This document shows, piece by piece, positions 9,601 through 18,346 of a DNA stretch of 64,000 nucleotides. The DNA is taken from assembly GCF_015477775.1 (NCBI RefSeq), contig NZ_JADLQO010000007.1, positions 248,001-312,000 on the forward strand. Reading direction: 5' to 3'. A program made the position numbers and the translations under genes. The first letter of the stretch is position 1, and every line of letters starts with the position of its first letter. The DNA is from Nocardia abscessus (GTDB lineage Bacteria > Actinomycetota > Actinomycetes > Mycobacteriales > Mycobacteriaceae). The notes under the pieces are model-generated. The model did no database searches. It was not told where the DNA came from and saw only the letters and a list, made by a program, of their open reading frames with translations.

Positions 9601-12600
9601 CCTACGTCCCGGCGCCGGCGCCAGCCGCGGCGGTGCCCGACTCAGGCCCGGAGACCGGCGGCAACACCGTTGCCTTGACCGGTACGGGATTCACCGGAGC
9701 CACCGCCGTGCACTTCGGTACCACCCCGGCGACCTCGTTCACGGTGGTGTCGGATACCGAGATCACCGCGGTCGCACCCGCGGGTACCGGTACCGCCGCG
9801 GTCACCGTCACCTCTGCCGGCGGAGCAGGCAACGGCGTCCTCTACAGCTTCGTCCCAGCACCTGCCCTCGCCTCCGTCGAACCCGGCTCCGGGCCGGAAA
9901 CCGGCGGCAACACCGTCGTCCTCACGGGTACCGAGTTCACCGGGGCAACCCGGGTCGATTTCGGTGGGACAGCCGCGATCTCCTTCACTGTGCTGTCGAA
10001 CACCGAGATCAGCGCGGTCGTCCCCGCGGGGACCGGCGCGGTCGACGTCACCGTCGGCACTCCGGGCGGCACCAGCGGCAGCGTCCGCTATGCCTACCTC
10101 CCGGCACCATCGCTCACCACGGTGACATCCGGCTCGGGACCCGAAAACGGCGGTAACACAGTCGATTTCACCGGCACCGGATTCACGGACGCGACCGCGG
10201 TGCACTTCGGTGCGAACAGGGCGGTTTCGTTCGCCGTGGTGTCCGATTCGCGGATCACAGCGATCGCGCCTGCCGGGGCCGGGGCGGTGAACGCCTCCGT
10301 GACCACAGCCGGCGGCACCAGTGACCCGATGACCTATGCCTACATACCGGCTCCGACGCTCGCCGGTGTGACGCCGCGCTTCGGGCCGGAGACCGGCGGC
10401 AACACTGTCACCCTCACCGGCTCCGGGTTCACCGGAACCACCGTCGTCCGGTTCGGCACCACACCCGCCACCTCGTTCACCGTGGTCTCCGACACCCAGA
10501 TCACCGCCGTCGCACCCGCGCGCACCGGTATCGCCGCCGTCTCCGTCACCACACCGGGCGGAATCAGCAACTTCGTGGCCTATGCGTTCGTCCCGGTGCC
10601 GACGCTCGTCAGCGTGACCCCTCGCTTCGGCCCCGAGACCGGCGGCAACACCGTCACCCTCACCGGCACCAACCTCAACGGCACTGTCGCCGTCCGCTTC
10701 GGCGCCACACCCGCCACCTCGTTCACCGTCGTGTCCGACACCCAGATCACCGCCGTCGCACCCGCACGCACCGGCACCGCCGCCATCACCGTCACCACCC
10801 CGGGTGGCACCAGCAACTTCGTCGCCTACGGATACACGCCCCTCCCGACGCTCACCAGCGTGGCCCCACGCTTCGGACCGGAAACCGGCGGCAACACCGT
10901 CACCCTCACCGGCACCGATCTCACCCGAACCGTCGCCGTCCGCTTCGGCGCCACACCCGCCACCTCGTTCACCGTGGTCTCCGACACCCAGATCACCGCC
11001 GTCGCACCCGCACGCACCGGCACCGCCGCCATCACCGTCACCACCCCGGGTGGCACCAGCAACTTCGTCGCCTACGGATACACCCCCGCACCGACACTCA
11101 CCACGGTCACGCCCCGGTTCGGGCCGACGACGGGCGGCAACACCGTCACCCTCAACGGCACCAACCTCACCCGAACCACCGCGGTCCGCTTCGGCACCAC
11201 ACCCGCCACCTCGTTCACCGTCGTGTCGAACACCGAGATCACCGCGGTCGCACCCGCGCGCACCGGCACCGCCGCGGTCACCGTCACCAGCCCGGGCGGT
11301 ACCAGCAACGGTGTCACCTACACCTTCGTCCCGGCACCGACCCTCGCCGCGCTGGTCCCTGGCTCGGGACCGGCGAGCGGCGGCAACACCGTCCTCCTCA
11401 CCGGCGCCAATCTCACCGGAACCACCGCGGTCACCTTCGGCGGCACACCGGCGAGCTCCTTCACCGTCGTGTCGAACACCCAGATCAGCGCCGTCGCTCC
11501 CGCGGGCACCGGCACGATCTCGGTCACCGCCAGGACGCCGGGCGGCACCAGCAACGGCGTGTCCTACACCTACCTTCTCGTTCCCGCCCTCGTCTCCGCC
11601 GTGCCGAATTCGGGTCCGGTGGAGGGCGGCAACACCGTGCTCCTCACCGGCGCCAACCTCACCGCTGTCACCTCGGTTCGTTTCGGTGCGGTCCCGGCGG
11701 GCTCGTACAGCGTCCTGTCCGATACCCAGATCAGCGCCGTCGTACCCGCCGGGACCGGAACGGTGTCGGCCACCGTCGTCTCACCCAACGGCACCAGTAA
11801 CGGGGTCCTCTACACCTACGGCGGCGCCCCCGCCCTCGTCGCGGTGGTCCCCGGCGCGGGGGCCCGAGCAGGCGGCAACACGGTCGTACTCCAAGGCGGC
11901 AACTTCACCGGGACGATCGCGGTGAATTTCGGCGCCACCGCGGCGACGTCCTTCACCGTCGACTCCGATACCCGGCTCACGGCCGTCGTTCCGGCAGGCA
12001 CCGGCGTAGTGCCGGTCACGGTGACCAACGCGGTCGGCACCGGCAACGCGGTTGCGTACACCTACCTCGGAACCCCGAGCCTCACCTCGGTCGACCCGAA
12101 CCAGGGTCCCGCCTCCGGTGGCAACACGGTCACCCTCACGGGCACCGAGTTCACCGGAGCCACTGCCGTCGATTTCGGTGGGACAGCGGCGATCTCCTTC
12201 ACCGTGGTGTCGAGCACCCAGATCAGCGCCGTCGCACCCGCCGGAACCGGCGCGGCGAACGTCTCCGTCACCACACCGGGTGGCACCAGCAACAGTCGTT
12301 CCTACGCCTATGTTCCGGCACCGGTTCTCGACGCCGCGGTCCCCGGCATCGGGCCGGAGACCGGCGGCAACACCGTGGTTCTGACCGGCGCCAACCTCTC
12401 CGGCGCCACCGCGGTGCGTTTCGGAGCGAACGCGGCGGTGGCCTTCACCGTCGTGTCGGCTACCGAGATCAGGGCGGTCGCACCGGCGGGCACCGGTACC
12501 GCCGCGGTCACCGTCACCACGACGGGGGGCATCAGCAACGGCGTGTCCTACAGCTACGTCCCGGTACCGAGCCTCACCGCGGTGGTTCCGAATCCGGGTC

Positions 12601-15600
12601 CGGAGACCGGCGGCAACACCGTCACCCTCACCGGCACCGGATTCGCGACCGCGACAGCGGTGAACTTCGGTGCGGCCCCGGCGATCTCGTTCACGGTGGT
12701 GTCGGATACCACGGTCACCGCGGGCGCACCCGCGGGTACCGGCACGGCCGCGGTCACCGTCACCACTGCGGGTGGGGCCAGCAACGACAGCGTCTACACC
12801 TATGTCCCGGCGCCGACTCTCGCCTCGGTGGTTCCCGGTGCGGGACCGGTGACCGGTGGCAATACCGTCACGCTCATCGGCGCCGGATTCACCGGCACGA
12901 CCGCCGTCCGCTTCGGCGCCACACCCGCCGCCTCCTTCACCGTGGTATCGGACACCGAGCTCACCGCGGTCACTCCCGCCGGTACCGGCACCGCCGCGGT
13001 GACCGTCACCGCCGTCGGCGGCACCAGCAACGGCGTCTCCTACAGCTTCGTCCCAGCACCGGTACTCGCCTCGACCGTCCCCGGCTCCGGACCGGAGACC
13101 GGCGGCGACACCGTCAGTCTCACCGGCACCGGATTCGCGACCGCGACCGCGGTGAACTTCGGTGCGACCCCGTCGATCTCGTTCACGGTGGTGTCGGATA
13201 CCGAGATCAGTGCGGCGGTCCCTGCCGGCACCGGCCCGGTCGGTGTCACGGTCGCCTCCCCCGGTGGCACCAGCAACCCCGTGACCTACAGCTACGTCCC
13301 CGCACCGGCACTCGCCTCGATGGTCCCGGACTCCGGACCGGAGACCGGCGGCAACACCGTCACCCTCACCGGCACCGGATTCGCGACCGCGACCGCCGTG
13401 AACTTCGGTGCAGCCCCGGCGATCTCGTTCACCGTGGTGTCGGACACCGAGATCACCGCCGCCGCCCCCGCGGGCACCGGTACGGCCGCGGTCACCGTCA
13501 CCACCATCGGCGGCGACAGCAACGACGTCCTCTACCCCTACACCCCGGCGCCGGTGCTCGCCTCGGTGAACCCTGGTTCCGGAGCGGAGACCGGCGGCGA
13601 CACCGTCACCCTCACCGGCACCGGATTCACCGGCGCGACCGCCGTCCGCTTCGGCGCCACACCCGCCACCTCCTTCACCGTGGTGTCGGACACCGAGCTC
13701 ACCGCGGTCACTCCTACCGGTACCGGCACGGCCACAGTCAGCGTCACCGCCGTCGGCGGTACCAGCAACGGCGTCTCCTACAGCTTCGTCCCAGCACCGG
13801 CACTCACCTCGACCGTCCCCGGCTCCGGACCGGAGACCGGCGGCGACACCGTCACCCTCACCGGCACCGGATTCACCGCCGCGAGCGAGGTCACCTTCGG
13901 CGTCGCCGCCGCGGTCTCCTTCGGCGTGGTCTCCGATTCCCGGATCACAGCGGTCGCACCGTCCGGGATCGGTCCGGTGGATGTCGTCGTCACCAGCGCC
14001 GGCGGCAGCAGCGCCGGCGTCCGCTACACCTACGTCCCGGCACCGGCCCTCGCGTCGGTGAACCCCGGTTCCGGAGCGGAGACCGGCGGCGACACCGTCA
14101 CCCTCACCGGCACCGGATTCACCGGCACGACCGCGGTGAATTTCGGCCTCACCCCGGCGACGTCGTTCACGGTGGTCTCCGACACGCAGATCACGGTGAC
14201 GGCCCCGGCGGGTACCGGCACGACCGCGGTCACTGTCACCACCGCGGGCGGCACCAGCGGCGGCGTCCTCTACACCTATGTCCCGGCACCGGCGCTCGCC
14301 TCGAGCGTGCCCCGCTCGGGACCGGTGACCGGCGGCGGCACCGTCACGCTCACCGGTACCGGATTCACCGGCACGACCGCTGTCCGCTTCGGCGCCACAC
14401 CTGCCGTGTCCTTCACGGTGGTGTCGGATACCGAGGTCACGGCCGTGGTTCCCGCCGGAACCGGCACGGCCGCGGTCACCCTCACCACCGCGGGCGGCAC
14501 CAGCAACGATGTCGCCTACGCCTACGTCCCAGCACCCGCCCTCGCCGCCGTCGATCCCGGCTCCGGACCCGAAACCGGCGGCAACACCGTCACTCTCACC
14601 GGTACCGACCTCACGGCGACAACCGCTGTGCGTTTCGGCGCCGTGCCCGCGTCGTTCACGGTCGTCTCCGACAGCGAGATCAGCGCCACCGTCCCTCCGG
14701 GAGCCGGTACGGTCGGCCTCACCGTCACCACGGCCGGTGGGACGAGCAACTCGGTCCGCTATGCCTACGTCCCGGCACCCGTCCTCGCCTCGGTGGCCCC
14801 CGACTCGGGTGCGACGTCCGGCGGCAACACCGTCATCCTCAACGGGACAGGATTCACCGGCGCGACTGTGGTGAATTTCGGTGCGAACACCGCGATCTCC
14901 TTTGTCGTGGTCTCGGATTCCGAGATCAGGGCCGTGGCGCCCGCCGGGATGGCCGGGACCGTCACCGTCGCCGTTGTCGCGACCGGCGGAAGGAGCAACC
15001 GCGTCTTCTACACATACGTGCCTGCACCGGCCCTCGCCTCGGTGGTCCCCGGCTCCGGGCCCGCCACGGGCGGAAACACCGTCACCCTCGACGGCACCGG
15101 GTTCACCGGCGCGACCGCCGTCCGTTTCGGCGCGATCCCGGTGACCTCCTACACCGTGGTCTCCGACACCCGGATCACCGCGGTAGCGCCCGCCGCGCCC
15201 GCCGGGCCGGTCGCCGTCACCGTCGCCACCGCGGGTGGCACGAGCAACAGCGTGCTCTACACCTACGTCGCCGCGCCCACGCTCACCTCGGTCGTCCCGA
15301 GTTCGGGTCCGACCACCGGCGCCGACACCGTCGTCCTCACCGGCACCGGTTTCACCGGCGCTACGGCCGTGCGCTTCGGCGCGAATACCGCTGTTTCCTT
15401 CAGCCTGGTCTCGGATTCCCTGATCAGCGCCGTTGCGCCTGCCGGCGGCGCGGGAACGGCGCCGGTCACCGTCACCACTGCCGGCGGCACGAGCAACGGA
15501 GTCTCCTACGCCTATGTCACCGCGCCTACCCTCGTCTCCGTCGCCACGCACTCGGGTCCGGCCGCGGGAGGCACCACCGTCGTCCTCACCGGCACGGGTT

Positions 15601-16022
15601 TCACCGGAGCCGCCGCCGTCCGCTTCGGAACCGTCTCCGCGACCTCTTTCACGGTGATCTCCGAAACCGAGATCGCCGCCGTCGCTCCCGGTCGGCCCGC
15701 CGGACCGGTCGCGGTCACCGTCACCGCCCCCGGCGGCACCAGCAACGGCGCCGTCTACACCTACGTCCCCGCACCGGCGATCGCTGCGATCCACCCGAAC
15801 CAAGGGCCCGTCTCCGGCGGCACCACCGTCATCCTCACCGGCACGGGATTGACCGCAGCGAGCGCGGTGCGTTTCGGCACGACGACGACGCCCTCGTTCA
15901 CCGTCATCTCCGACACGCTGCTCCGGGCGACGGTGCCCGCCGGGAGCGGCGTCGTCAGCATCACCGTCACGACCCCAGGTGGCACCAGTAACGGCGTCCC
16001 CTACACCTACCTCGGCGGATAG
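6657..16022 (+). CDS. Giant IPT/TIG repeat protein, 38 tandem repeats
   Basis: Protein of 3121 aa built almost only of immunoglobulin-like IPT/TIG domains. I count 38 consecutive repeats of about 82 residues. Each starts like PTLASVVPGSGPETGGNTV, continues TLTGTGFTGATAVRFG and SFTVVSDTEITAVAP, and ends GGTSNGVxYTYVPA. ATG 6657 is preceded by ggaggg with 7-nt spacing, and the first repeat begins at residue 2. There is no signal peptide, transmembrane segment, catalytic domain or LPxTG anchor at either end, and the protein stops exactly at a repeat end. IPT domains usually mediate adhesion or protein/carbohydrate contacts on surfaces; how this one would leave the cell is unclear. Several repeats are nearly identical in DNA, pointing to recent internal amplification. 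Confidence 0.93.
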   Translation: MPTIASLSPASGPASGGNSVVVTGTGFRGAGPLTVRFGTAATTFTIDSETRITAVAPTGSGTVQVTVAAPLSGTSNALPYTYVAVPSLTSIGPVQGPSGTTVTINGSGLSGVTAVNFGGTPAPSFTVGSGTQITATVPQGTGIVPVTVTSQAGTSNPLLYTYIPSRPTITSLSPSSGPATGGNSVVITGTEFIGPTTVRFGSTATTFTLESPTRITAIAPPGTGDVQVTVTTAGGTSNGVAYTYPAAPSLSSVSPVSGPAAGGNTVVLTGTGFGATTAVKFGVTAARSFTVVSGTRITAVAPAGTGTVAVTVTNPRGTSNGIAYTFVAAPTLASVAPGSGPEMGGNTVVLAGTGFTGTSAVRFGDRPAASFTVVSATEIRAVAPPGTGTVDVTVTAIGGTSNPAPYTYVPVPALAAVAPGSGPETGGNTVVLTGTDLTGTTSVVFGATPAIAFVVESDTRISATAPAGTGTVDVAVTTDGGASNTVDYTFVAAPTLATVVPDDGPESGGNTVTLTGANLAGATAVHFDRTPATSFTVVSDTRITAVAPAGTPGPVVVTVTATGGDSNGLLYTFVAAPALVSVAPGSGPETGGNTVVLTGADLTGTTDVMFGATAAIAFVVDSDTRISATAPAGSGTVDVSVTTNGGASNALAYNYVPAPALTSIVPGFGPETGGNTVILTGSGFTGATAVRFGANTAIAFTIVSDTQIAAEAPAGTGPAFVTVTSAGGESSPVSYTYVPAPVLASAAPGSGPETGGNTVTLTGTGFTRTTAVTFDGTPATSFTVVSDTEITATAPAGTGTADVTVTTAGGTSDPVTYAYVPAPTLASVVPSSGPQTGGNTVTLTGTRLTGTTAVTFDGTPATSFTVVSDTEITATAPAGTGTADVTVTTAGGTGNTVGYTYVPAPTLASVGPDSGPQTGGDTVDFTGTGFTGATAVDFDGAAAVSFTVVSDSRITAIAPAGSGSVEATVTTAGGTSNPVAYTYVPAPAPAAAVPDSGPETGGNTVALTGTGFTGATAVHFGTTPATSFTVVSDTEITAVAPAGTGTAAVTVTSAGGAGNGVLYSFVPAPALASVEPGSGPETGGNTVVLTGTEFTGATRVDFGGTAAISFTVLSNTEISAVVPAGTGAVDVTVGTPGGTSGSVRYAYLPAPSLTTVTSGSGPENGGNTVDFTGTGFTDATAVHFGANRAVSFAVVSDSRITAIAPAGAGAVNASVTTAGGTSDPMTYAYIPAPTLAGVTPRFGPETGGNTVTLTGSGFTGTTVVRFGTTPATSFTVVSDTQITAVAPARTGIAAVSVTTPGGISNFVAYAFVPVPTLVSVTPRFGPETGGNTVTLTGTNLNGTVAVRFGATPATSFTVVSDTQITAVAPARTGTAAITVTTPGGTSNFVAYGYTPLPTLTSVAPRFGPETGGNTVTLTGTDLTRTVAVRFGATPATSFTVVSDTQITAVAPARTGTAAITVTTPGGTSNFVAYGYTPAPTLTTVTPRFGPTTGGNTVTLNGTNLTRTTAVRFGTTPATSFTVVSNTEITAVAPARTGTAAVTVTSPGGTSNGVTYTFVPAPTLAALVPGSGPASGGNTVLLTGANLTGTTAVTFGGTPASSFTVVSNTQISAVAPAGTGTISVTARTPGGTSNGVSYTYLLVPALVSAVPNSGPVEGGNTVLLTGANLTAVTSVRFGAVPAGSYSVLSDTQISAVVPAGTGTVSATVVSPNGTSNGVLYTYGGAPALVAVVPGAGARAGGNTVVLQGGNFTGTIAVNFGATAATSFTVDSDTRLTAVVPAGTGVVPVTVTNAVGTGNAVAYTYLGTPSLTSVDPNQGPASGGNTVTLTGTEFTGATAVDFGGTAAISFTVVSSTQISAVAPAGTGAANVSVTTPGGTSNSRSYAYVPAPVLDAAVPGIGPETGGNTVVLTGANLSGATAVRFGANAAVAFTVVSATEIRAVAPAGTGTAAVTVTTTGGISNGVSYSYVPVPSLTAVVPNPGPETGGNTVTLTGTGFATATAVNFGAAPAISFTVVSDTTVTAGAPAGTGTAAVTVTTAGGASNDSVYTYVPAPTLASVVPGAGPVTGGNTVTLIGAGFTGTTAVRFGATPAASFTVVSDTELTAVTPAGTGTAAVTVTAVGGTSNGVSYSFVPAPVLASTVPGSGPETGGDTVSLTGTGFATATAVNFGATPSISFTVVSDTEISAAVPAGTGPVGVTVASPGGTSNPVTYSYVPAPALASMVPDSGPETGGNTVTLTGTGFATATAVNFGAAPAISFTVVSDTEITAAAPAGTGTAAVTVTTIGGDSNDVLYPYTPAPVLASVNPGSGAETGGDTVTLTGTGFTGATAVRFGATPATSFTVVSDTELTAVTPTGTGTATVSVTAVGGTSNGVSYSFVPAPALTSTVPGSGPETGGDTVTLTGTGFTAASEVTFGVAAAVSFGVVSDSRITAVAPSGIGPVDVVVTSAGGSSAGVRYTYVPAPALASVNPGSGAETGGDTVTLTGTGFTGTTAVNFGLTPATSFTVVSDTQITVTAPAGTGTTAVTVTTAGGTSGGVLYTYVPAPALASSVPRSGPVTGGGTVTLTGTGFTGTTAVRFGATPAVSFTVVSDTEVTAVVPAGTGTAAVTLTTAGGTSNDVAYAYVPAPALAAVDPGSGPETGGNTVTLTGTDLTATTAVRFGAVPASFTVVSDSEISATVPPGAGTVGLTVTTAGGTSNSVRYAYVPAPVLASVAPDSGATSGGNTVILNGTGFTGATVVNFGANTAISFVVVSDSEIRAVAPAGMAGTVTVAVVATGGRSNRVFYTYVPAPALASVVPGSGPATGGNTVTLDGTGFTGATAVRFGAIPVTSYTVVSDTRITAVAPAAPAGPVAVTVATAGGTSNSVLYTYVAAPTLTSVVPSSGPTTGADTVVLTGTGFTGATAVRFGANTAVSFSLVSDSLISAVAPAGGAGTAPVTVTTAGGTSNGVSYAYVTAPTLVSVATHSGPAAGGTTVVLTGTGFTGAAAVRFGTVSATSFTVISETEIAAVAPGRPAGPVAVTVTAPGGTSNGAVYTYVPAPAIAAIHPNQGPVSGGTTVILTGTGLTAASAVRFGTTTTPSFTVISDTLLRATVPAGSGVVSITVTTPGGTSNGVPYTYLGG
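8959..9335 (+). repeat. Near-identical adjacent IPT repeats (131-bp exact duplication)
   Basis: The segment 8959-9089 is identical base for base to 9205-9335, an offset of 246 bp (82 codons, one repeat unit). Repeats 10 and 11 of the giant gene therefore differ only near their N-terminal third. This is far more similar than most other repeat pairs and indicates a recent unit duplication or gene conversion. Confidence 0.9.
10600..11085 (+). repeat. Near-identical IPT repeats 17 and 18
   Basis: Repeats 17 and 18 (units beginning near 10600 and 10846) share about 150 bp with only one or two differences, from the RFGATPATSF region to the NFVAYGYTP end, again offset 246 bp. Repeats 16 and 19 carry the same unusual VAPARTG variant, so units 16-19 form a recently expanded block. 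Confidence 0.8.
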
Positions 16023-16046
16023 GTCACGGATCACGCGACGATACTC

Positions 16047-16066
16047 GTCCGTCCGTCCGTCCGTCC
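16047..16066 (+). repeat. GTCC tetranucleotide microsatellite (5 copies)
   Basis: Five perfect GTCC units lie just after the stop of the giant gene. They are outside any confident coding region, so no phase-variation role is evident. Confidence 0.8.
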
Positions 16067-16164
16067 AGCCTGGCCCGACCGACCTCGCCGAAGCACTCGC
16101 CGACGCCGGTAGGCAGGCTCCGCGAATCAGGAGAGCGATCGTTGCCGGGCTTTCCGGGGCACGG

Positions 16165-16557
16165 TTACTCGCGAGCCCCGCTTCGCGCGGTGCCCGAATC
16201 GCGACGGGCGTGCTCCGCCACCCAGACGCCGACGCCGATCGCCCCGGCCACCGGCCACGACACCACCCCGGTGACCGCGGCCGCCCCGAGCCCGCCGAAG
16301 TAGAGCAACGACTCCCGATCCGGCACCCCTTTGCGCACCGCCGCGGTCGCCGACGCGACACCGCCGGCCACGGTGCGCGGCCCGGGCGGAAGCGGGACGC
16401 GCGCCATCCGTACCCCGAGAGTCGGAACCGGGACGGACAAACCGGCGCGCTTGGTGGTCGGGGGCGGCGATGCGGTCTCGGTGTCCGGCCCCGAACGCGC
16501 CGTCTCAGGTGCCCCGGAGCCGGATGCGCGGACCTTATGGCTTGCTGACTTGGACAT
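16165..16557 (-). CDS. Small putative membrane protein
   Basis: Protein of 130 aa, not recognised. The N-terminal 80 residues are low-complexity and rich in Pro, Ser and Ala. The C-terminal part contains a hydrophobic segment (YFGGLGAAAVTGVVSW, then PVAGAIGVGVWVAEHARRD) that could form one or two membrane passes ending in a charged tail. ATG 16557 has a strong aaggaag/gagcg ribosome site, which supports a real gene. It is convergent with the giant repeat gene. No functional claim is made. Confidence 0.6.
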   Translation of the reverse strand: MSKSASHKVRASGSGAPETARSGPDTETASPPPTTKRAGLSVPVPTLGVRMARVPLPPGPRTVAGGVASATAAVRKGVPDRESLLYFGGLGAAAVTGVVSWPVAGAIGVGVWVAEHARRDSGTARSGARE

Positions 16558-16972
16558 GACCGCTCCTTCCTTCGTCCTGAACCTCGTCGCTGTGTATGTG
16601 ATCCAGCCAAGCCGGGCTCGCCCCGCGTCGCAACCCCTCAGGGTCCGGATGCTCGCGACGGCAGCGACTGTGGCGCATACGGACGTTTCGTCGACCGTCG
16701 CACGGCTACGAACACGCCGCGGATCGCATCCAGGTCCGCAACGCGGCCGAGACTTCGAACCGAATCGACGAACCTGACAATGGCTATAAGGTTGCTGAGT
16801 TCCACGATACCGCGAAGAGAACTGTCAGGATTCGCAGTTCTACCGCACGTGAATGGGCTATTTGACGCATTCCGGTCTAACCCGTGGATGTCGCTGGTAA
16901 TTTGCTGGCGGTACATACGGATTCAGCCAACCACTCGACGAATGCGGCGAACTACCCCTGGAGGTCAAGGTC
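16558..16972. other. Intergenic region upstream of secretory lipase
   Basis: This 415-bp stretch has lower GC than its neighbours, and the short frames in it lack coding character. It must contain promoters for the leftward small membrane protein and the rightward lipase. I see no convincing operator. Confidence 0.4.
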
Positions 16973-18208
16973 GTGACTCGTCCGTTTCTTCGTAACCTCG
17001 CCAGACGGCGCATCGGTTCGGCCCGCGCCCTCGGTGCGATCGGCGGTATGGCATTCACGCTGCTGCTGGCGACGACGGCAACCGCGGAGCCGATATATCC
17101 GCTGCCCGATCCAGACCCGTTCTACGCGGCCCCGGCCAATCTGGCGGCGCACCGACCAGGTGACGTGCTCGAAGTGCGGCCCTTGCCGCCGCTTGCCTCC
17201 TTCCCCGGCGCCGCCGTCAGGCTGGTCGAGTTCCGTTCCACCAATTCGCGGGGCGCGCCGATCGCGGCGACCACCACGATCGTCACCCCCGCCTTCCATC
17301 GCCCCGGCATGCCGCTGCTGTCGTATCAGCACTTCATCAATTCGCTCGGCACCGGCTGCGCGGTATCGCACCTGCTCTACGCGAACGATTTCAACCTGTC
17401 GATGGCGACCCCGATGTTGAACGTGCTGCTGCAACAGGGCTGGAGTCTGGCGCTGCCGGACCATCTCGGACCGCAGTTCGCACTCGGAGCCGGGCGTTTG
17501 GGCGGCCAGATCACGCTCGACGGCGTCCGTGCGGCGAGGCAACTGCCCGAACTCGCCGTCGAGCACAGCCCGGTGGCGCTGGCGGGCTACTCCGGCGGCG
17601 GTCTCGCCACGGCCTGGGCGGCCGCGCTGCAGCCGTCCTACGCGCCTGACCTGCGGCTGGCGGGCGCGGCGATCGGCGGCGCCCCGATGAACCTGGTGGC
17701 GATGGCGGAGGGGCTGGGACTCAATCCGCACCCGGCCTTCGGCTTGGCCATGGCGGCGGCGATCGGCCTGGAGCGGGAGTACCCGGACCGGGTGCCGATC
17801 AGCCCGAATCTCAACGCTCGCGGCCGCGCGCTGCGTGACGCCATGGCCAACAGTTGCACCAACGACATCCTCGCCATAGGCGCGGGCGGCAGCGCGCGCG
17901 ATTTCGTGGACAGCACCTCGGTCTTCGACACGCCCGACGCTTGGTCGGTGGTGGAGGAGAACAGCGTGGAGCTCTACGGCGGCGCTCCGCAAACCCCGAT
18001 ATTCGAATGGCATTCGCCGAGCGACCCACTGATTCCGATCAAGGCCATCGACAACACCGCGGGCCGCTGGTGCTCGGCCGGGGTGCCGGTGCAGGTGGTG
18101 CACGTGCCCGCCTTCGACCATCTGTCCGCGGCGGCCATGGGCGCCCCCGCGGTGGCGGCGTGGCTCGAAGGCCGGATTCGTGGAGAGCCCGCGCCGTCCA
18201 ACTGCTGA
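16973..18208 (+). CDS. Secreted triacylglycerol lipase (secretory lipase LIP family)
   Basis: Protein of 411 aa with an N-terminal basic region, a hydrophobic stretch (AIGGMAFTLLLATTATA) and probable signal cleavage after about residue 38. The body matches the LIP secretory lipase family: VLEVRPLP at the start, GWSLALPDHLGP, and the nucleophile elbow GYSGGG (Ser207). The late EWHSPSDPLIP and VPAFDHLSAA regions supply the candidate Asp and His. Expected to hydrolyse acylglycerols outside the cell or at the envelope. GTG 16973 is preceded by ggagg. Confidence 0.9.
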   Translation: MTRPFLRNLARRRIGSARALGAIGGMAFTLLLATTATAEPIYPLPDPDPFYAAPANLAAHRPGDVLEVRPLPPLASFPGAAVRLVEFRSTNSRGAPIAATTTIVTPAFHRPGMPLLSYQHFINSLGTGCAVSHLLYANDFNLSMATPMLNVLLQQGWSLALPDHLGPQFALGAGRLGGQITLDGVRAARQLPELAVEHSPVALAGYSGGGLATAWAAALQPSYAPDLRLAGAAIGGAPMNLVAMAEGLGLNPHPAFGLAMAAAIGLEREYPDRVPISPNLNARGRALRDAMANSCTNDILAIGAGGSARDFVDSTSVFDTPDAWSVVEENSVELYGGAPQTPIFEWHSPSDPLIPIKAIDNTAGRWCSAGVPVQVVHVPAFDHLSAAAMGAPAVAAWLEGRIRGEPAPSNC

Positions 18209-18232
18209 CGAATCCAGAGGACGAAGAAACAG

Positions 18233-18260
18233 CCGGCGCACACACTGTCCGACGCGCCGG
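18233..18260 (+). terminator. Possible weak hairpin after lipase
   Basis: The 7-bp arms ccggcgc (18233-18239) and gcgccgg (18254-18260) flank a 14-nt loop 25 nt after the lipase stop. No T-run follows, so this is a weak candidate. Confidence 0.3.
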
Positions 18261-18346
18261 GCGGGGAGGGTGCAGCCCATGTGGCCACCCTCTCCACCCA
18301 TCTCGTAGATCGCTCACGAATCTCGCCGGCGAGCCAAGGAGCAGAC

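Noticed and set aside
6657..16022. Regularly spaced repeats as a CRISPR array
   Set aside because: The 246-bp period is a coding repeat in frame with IPT domains; no short repeat-spacer pattern or cas genes.
16047..16066. GTCC repeats as a phase-variation switch
   Set aside because: Located after the stop codon of the giant gene and not in a promoter or coding start; only five units.
11781..16610. 1609-codon open frame on the minus strand opposite the IPT gene
   Set aside because: It is Gly/Arg/Asp-rich periodic shadow of the 82-codon repeats in high-GC DNA, with no domain and no ribosome site; the IPT frame has clear homology.
16638..16916. 92-codon minus-strand frame in the lipase upstream region
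   Set aside because: No ribosome site, no family resemblance, and it would fill the only promoter space for the lipase.
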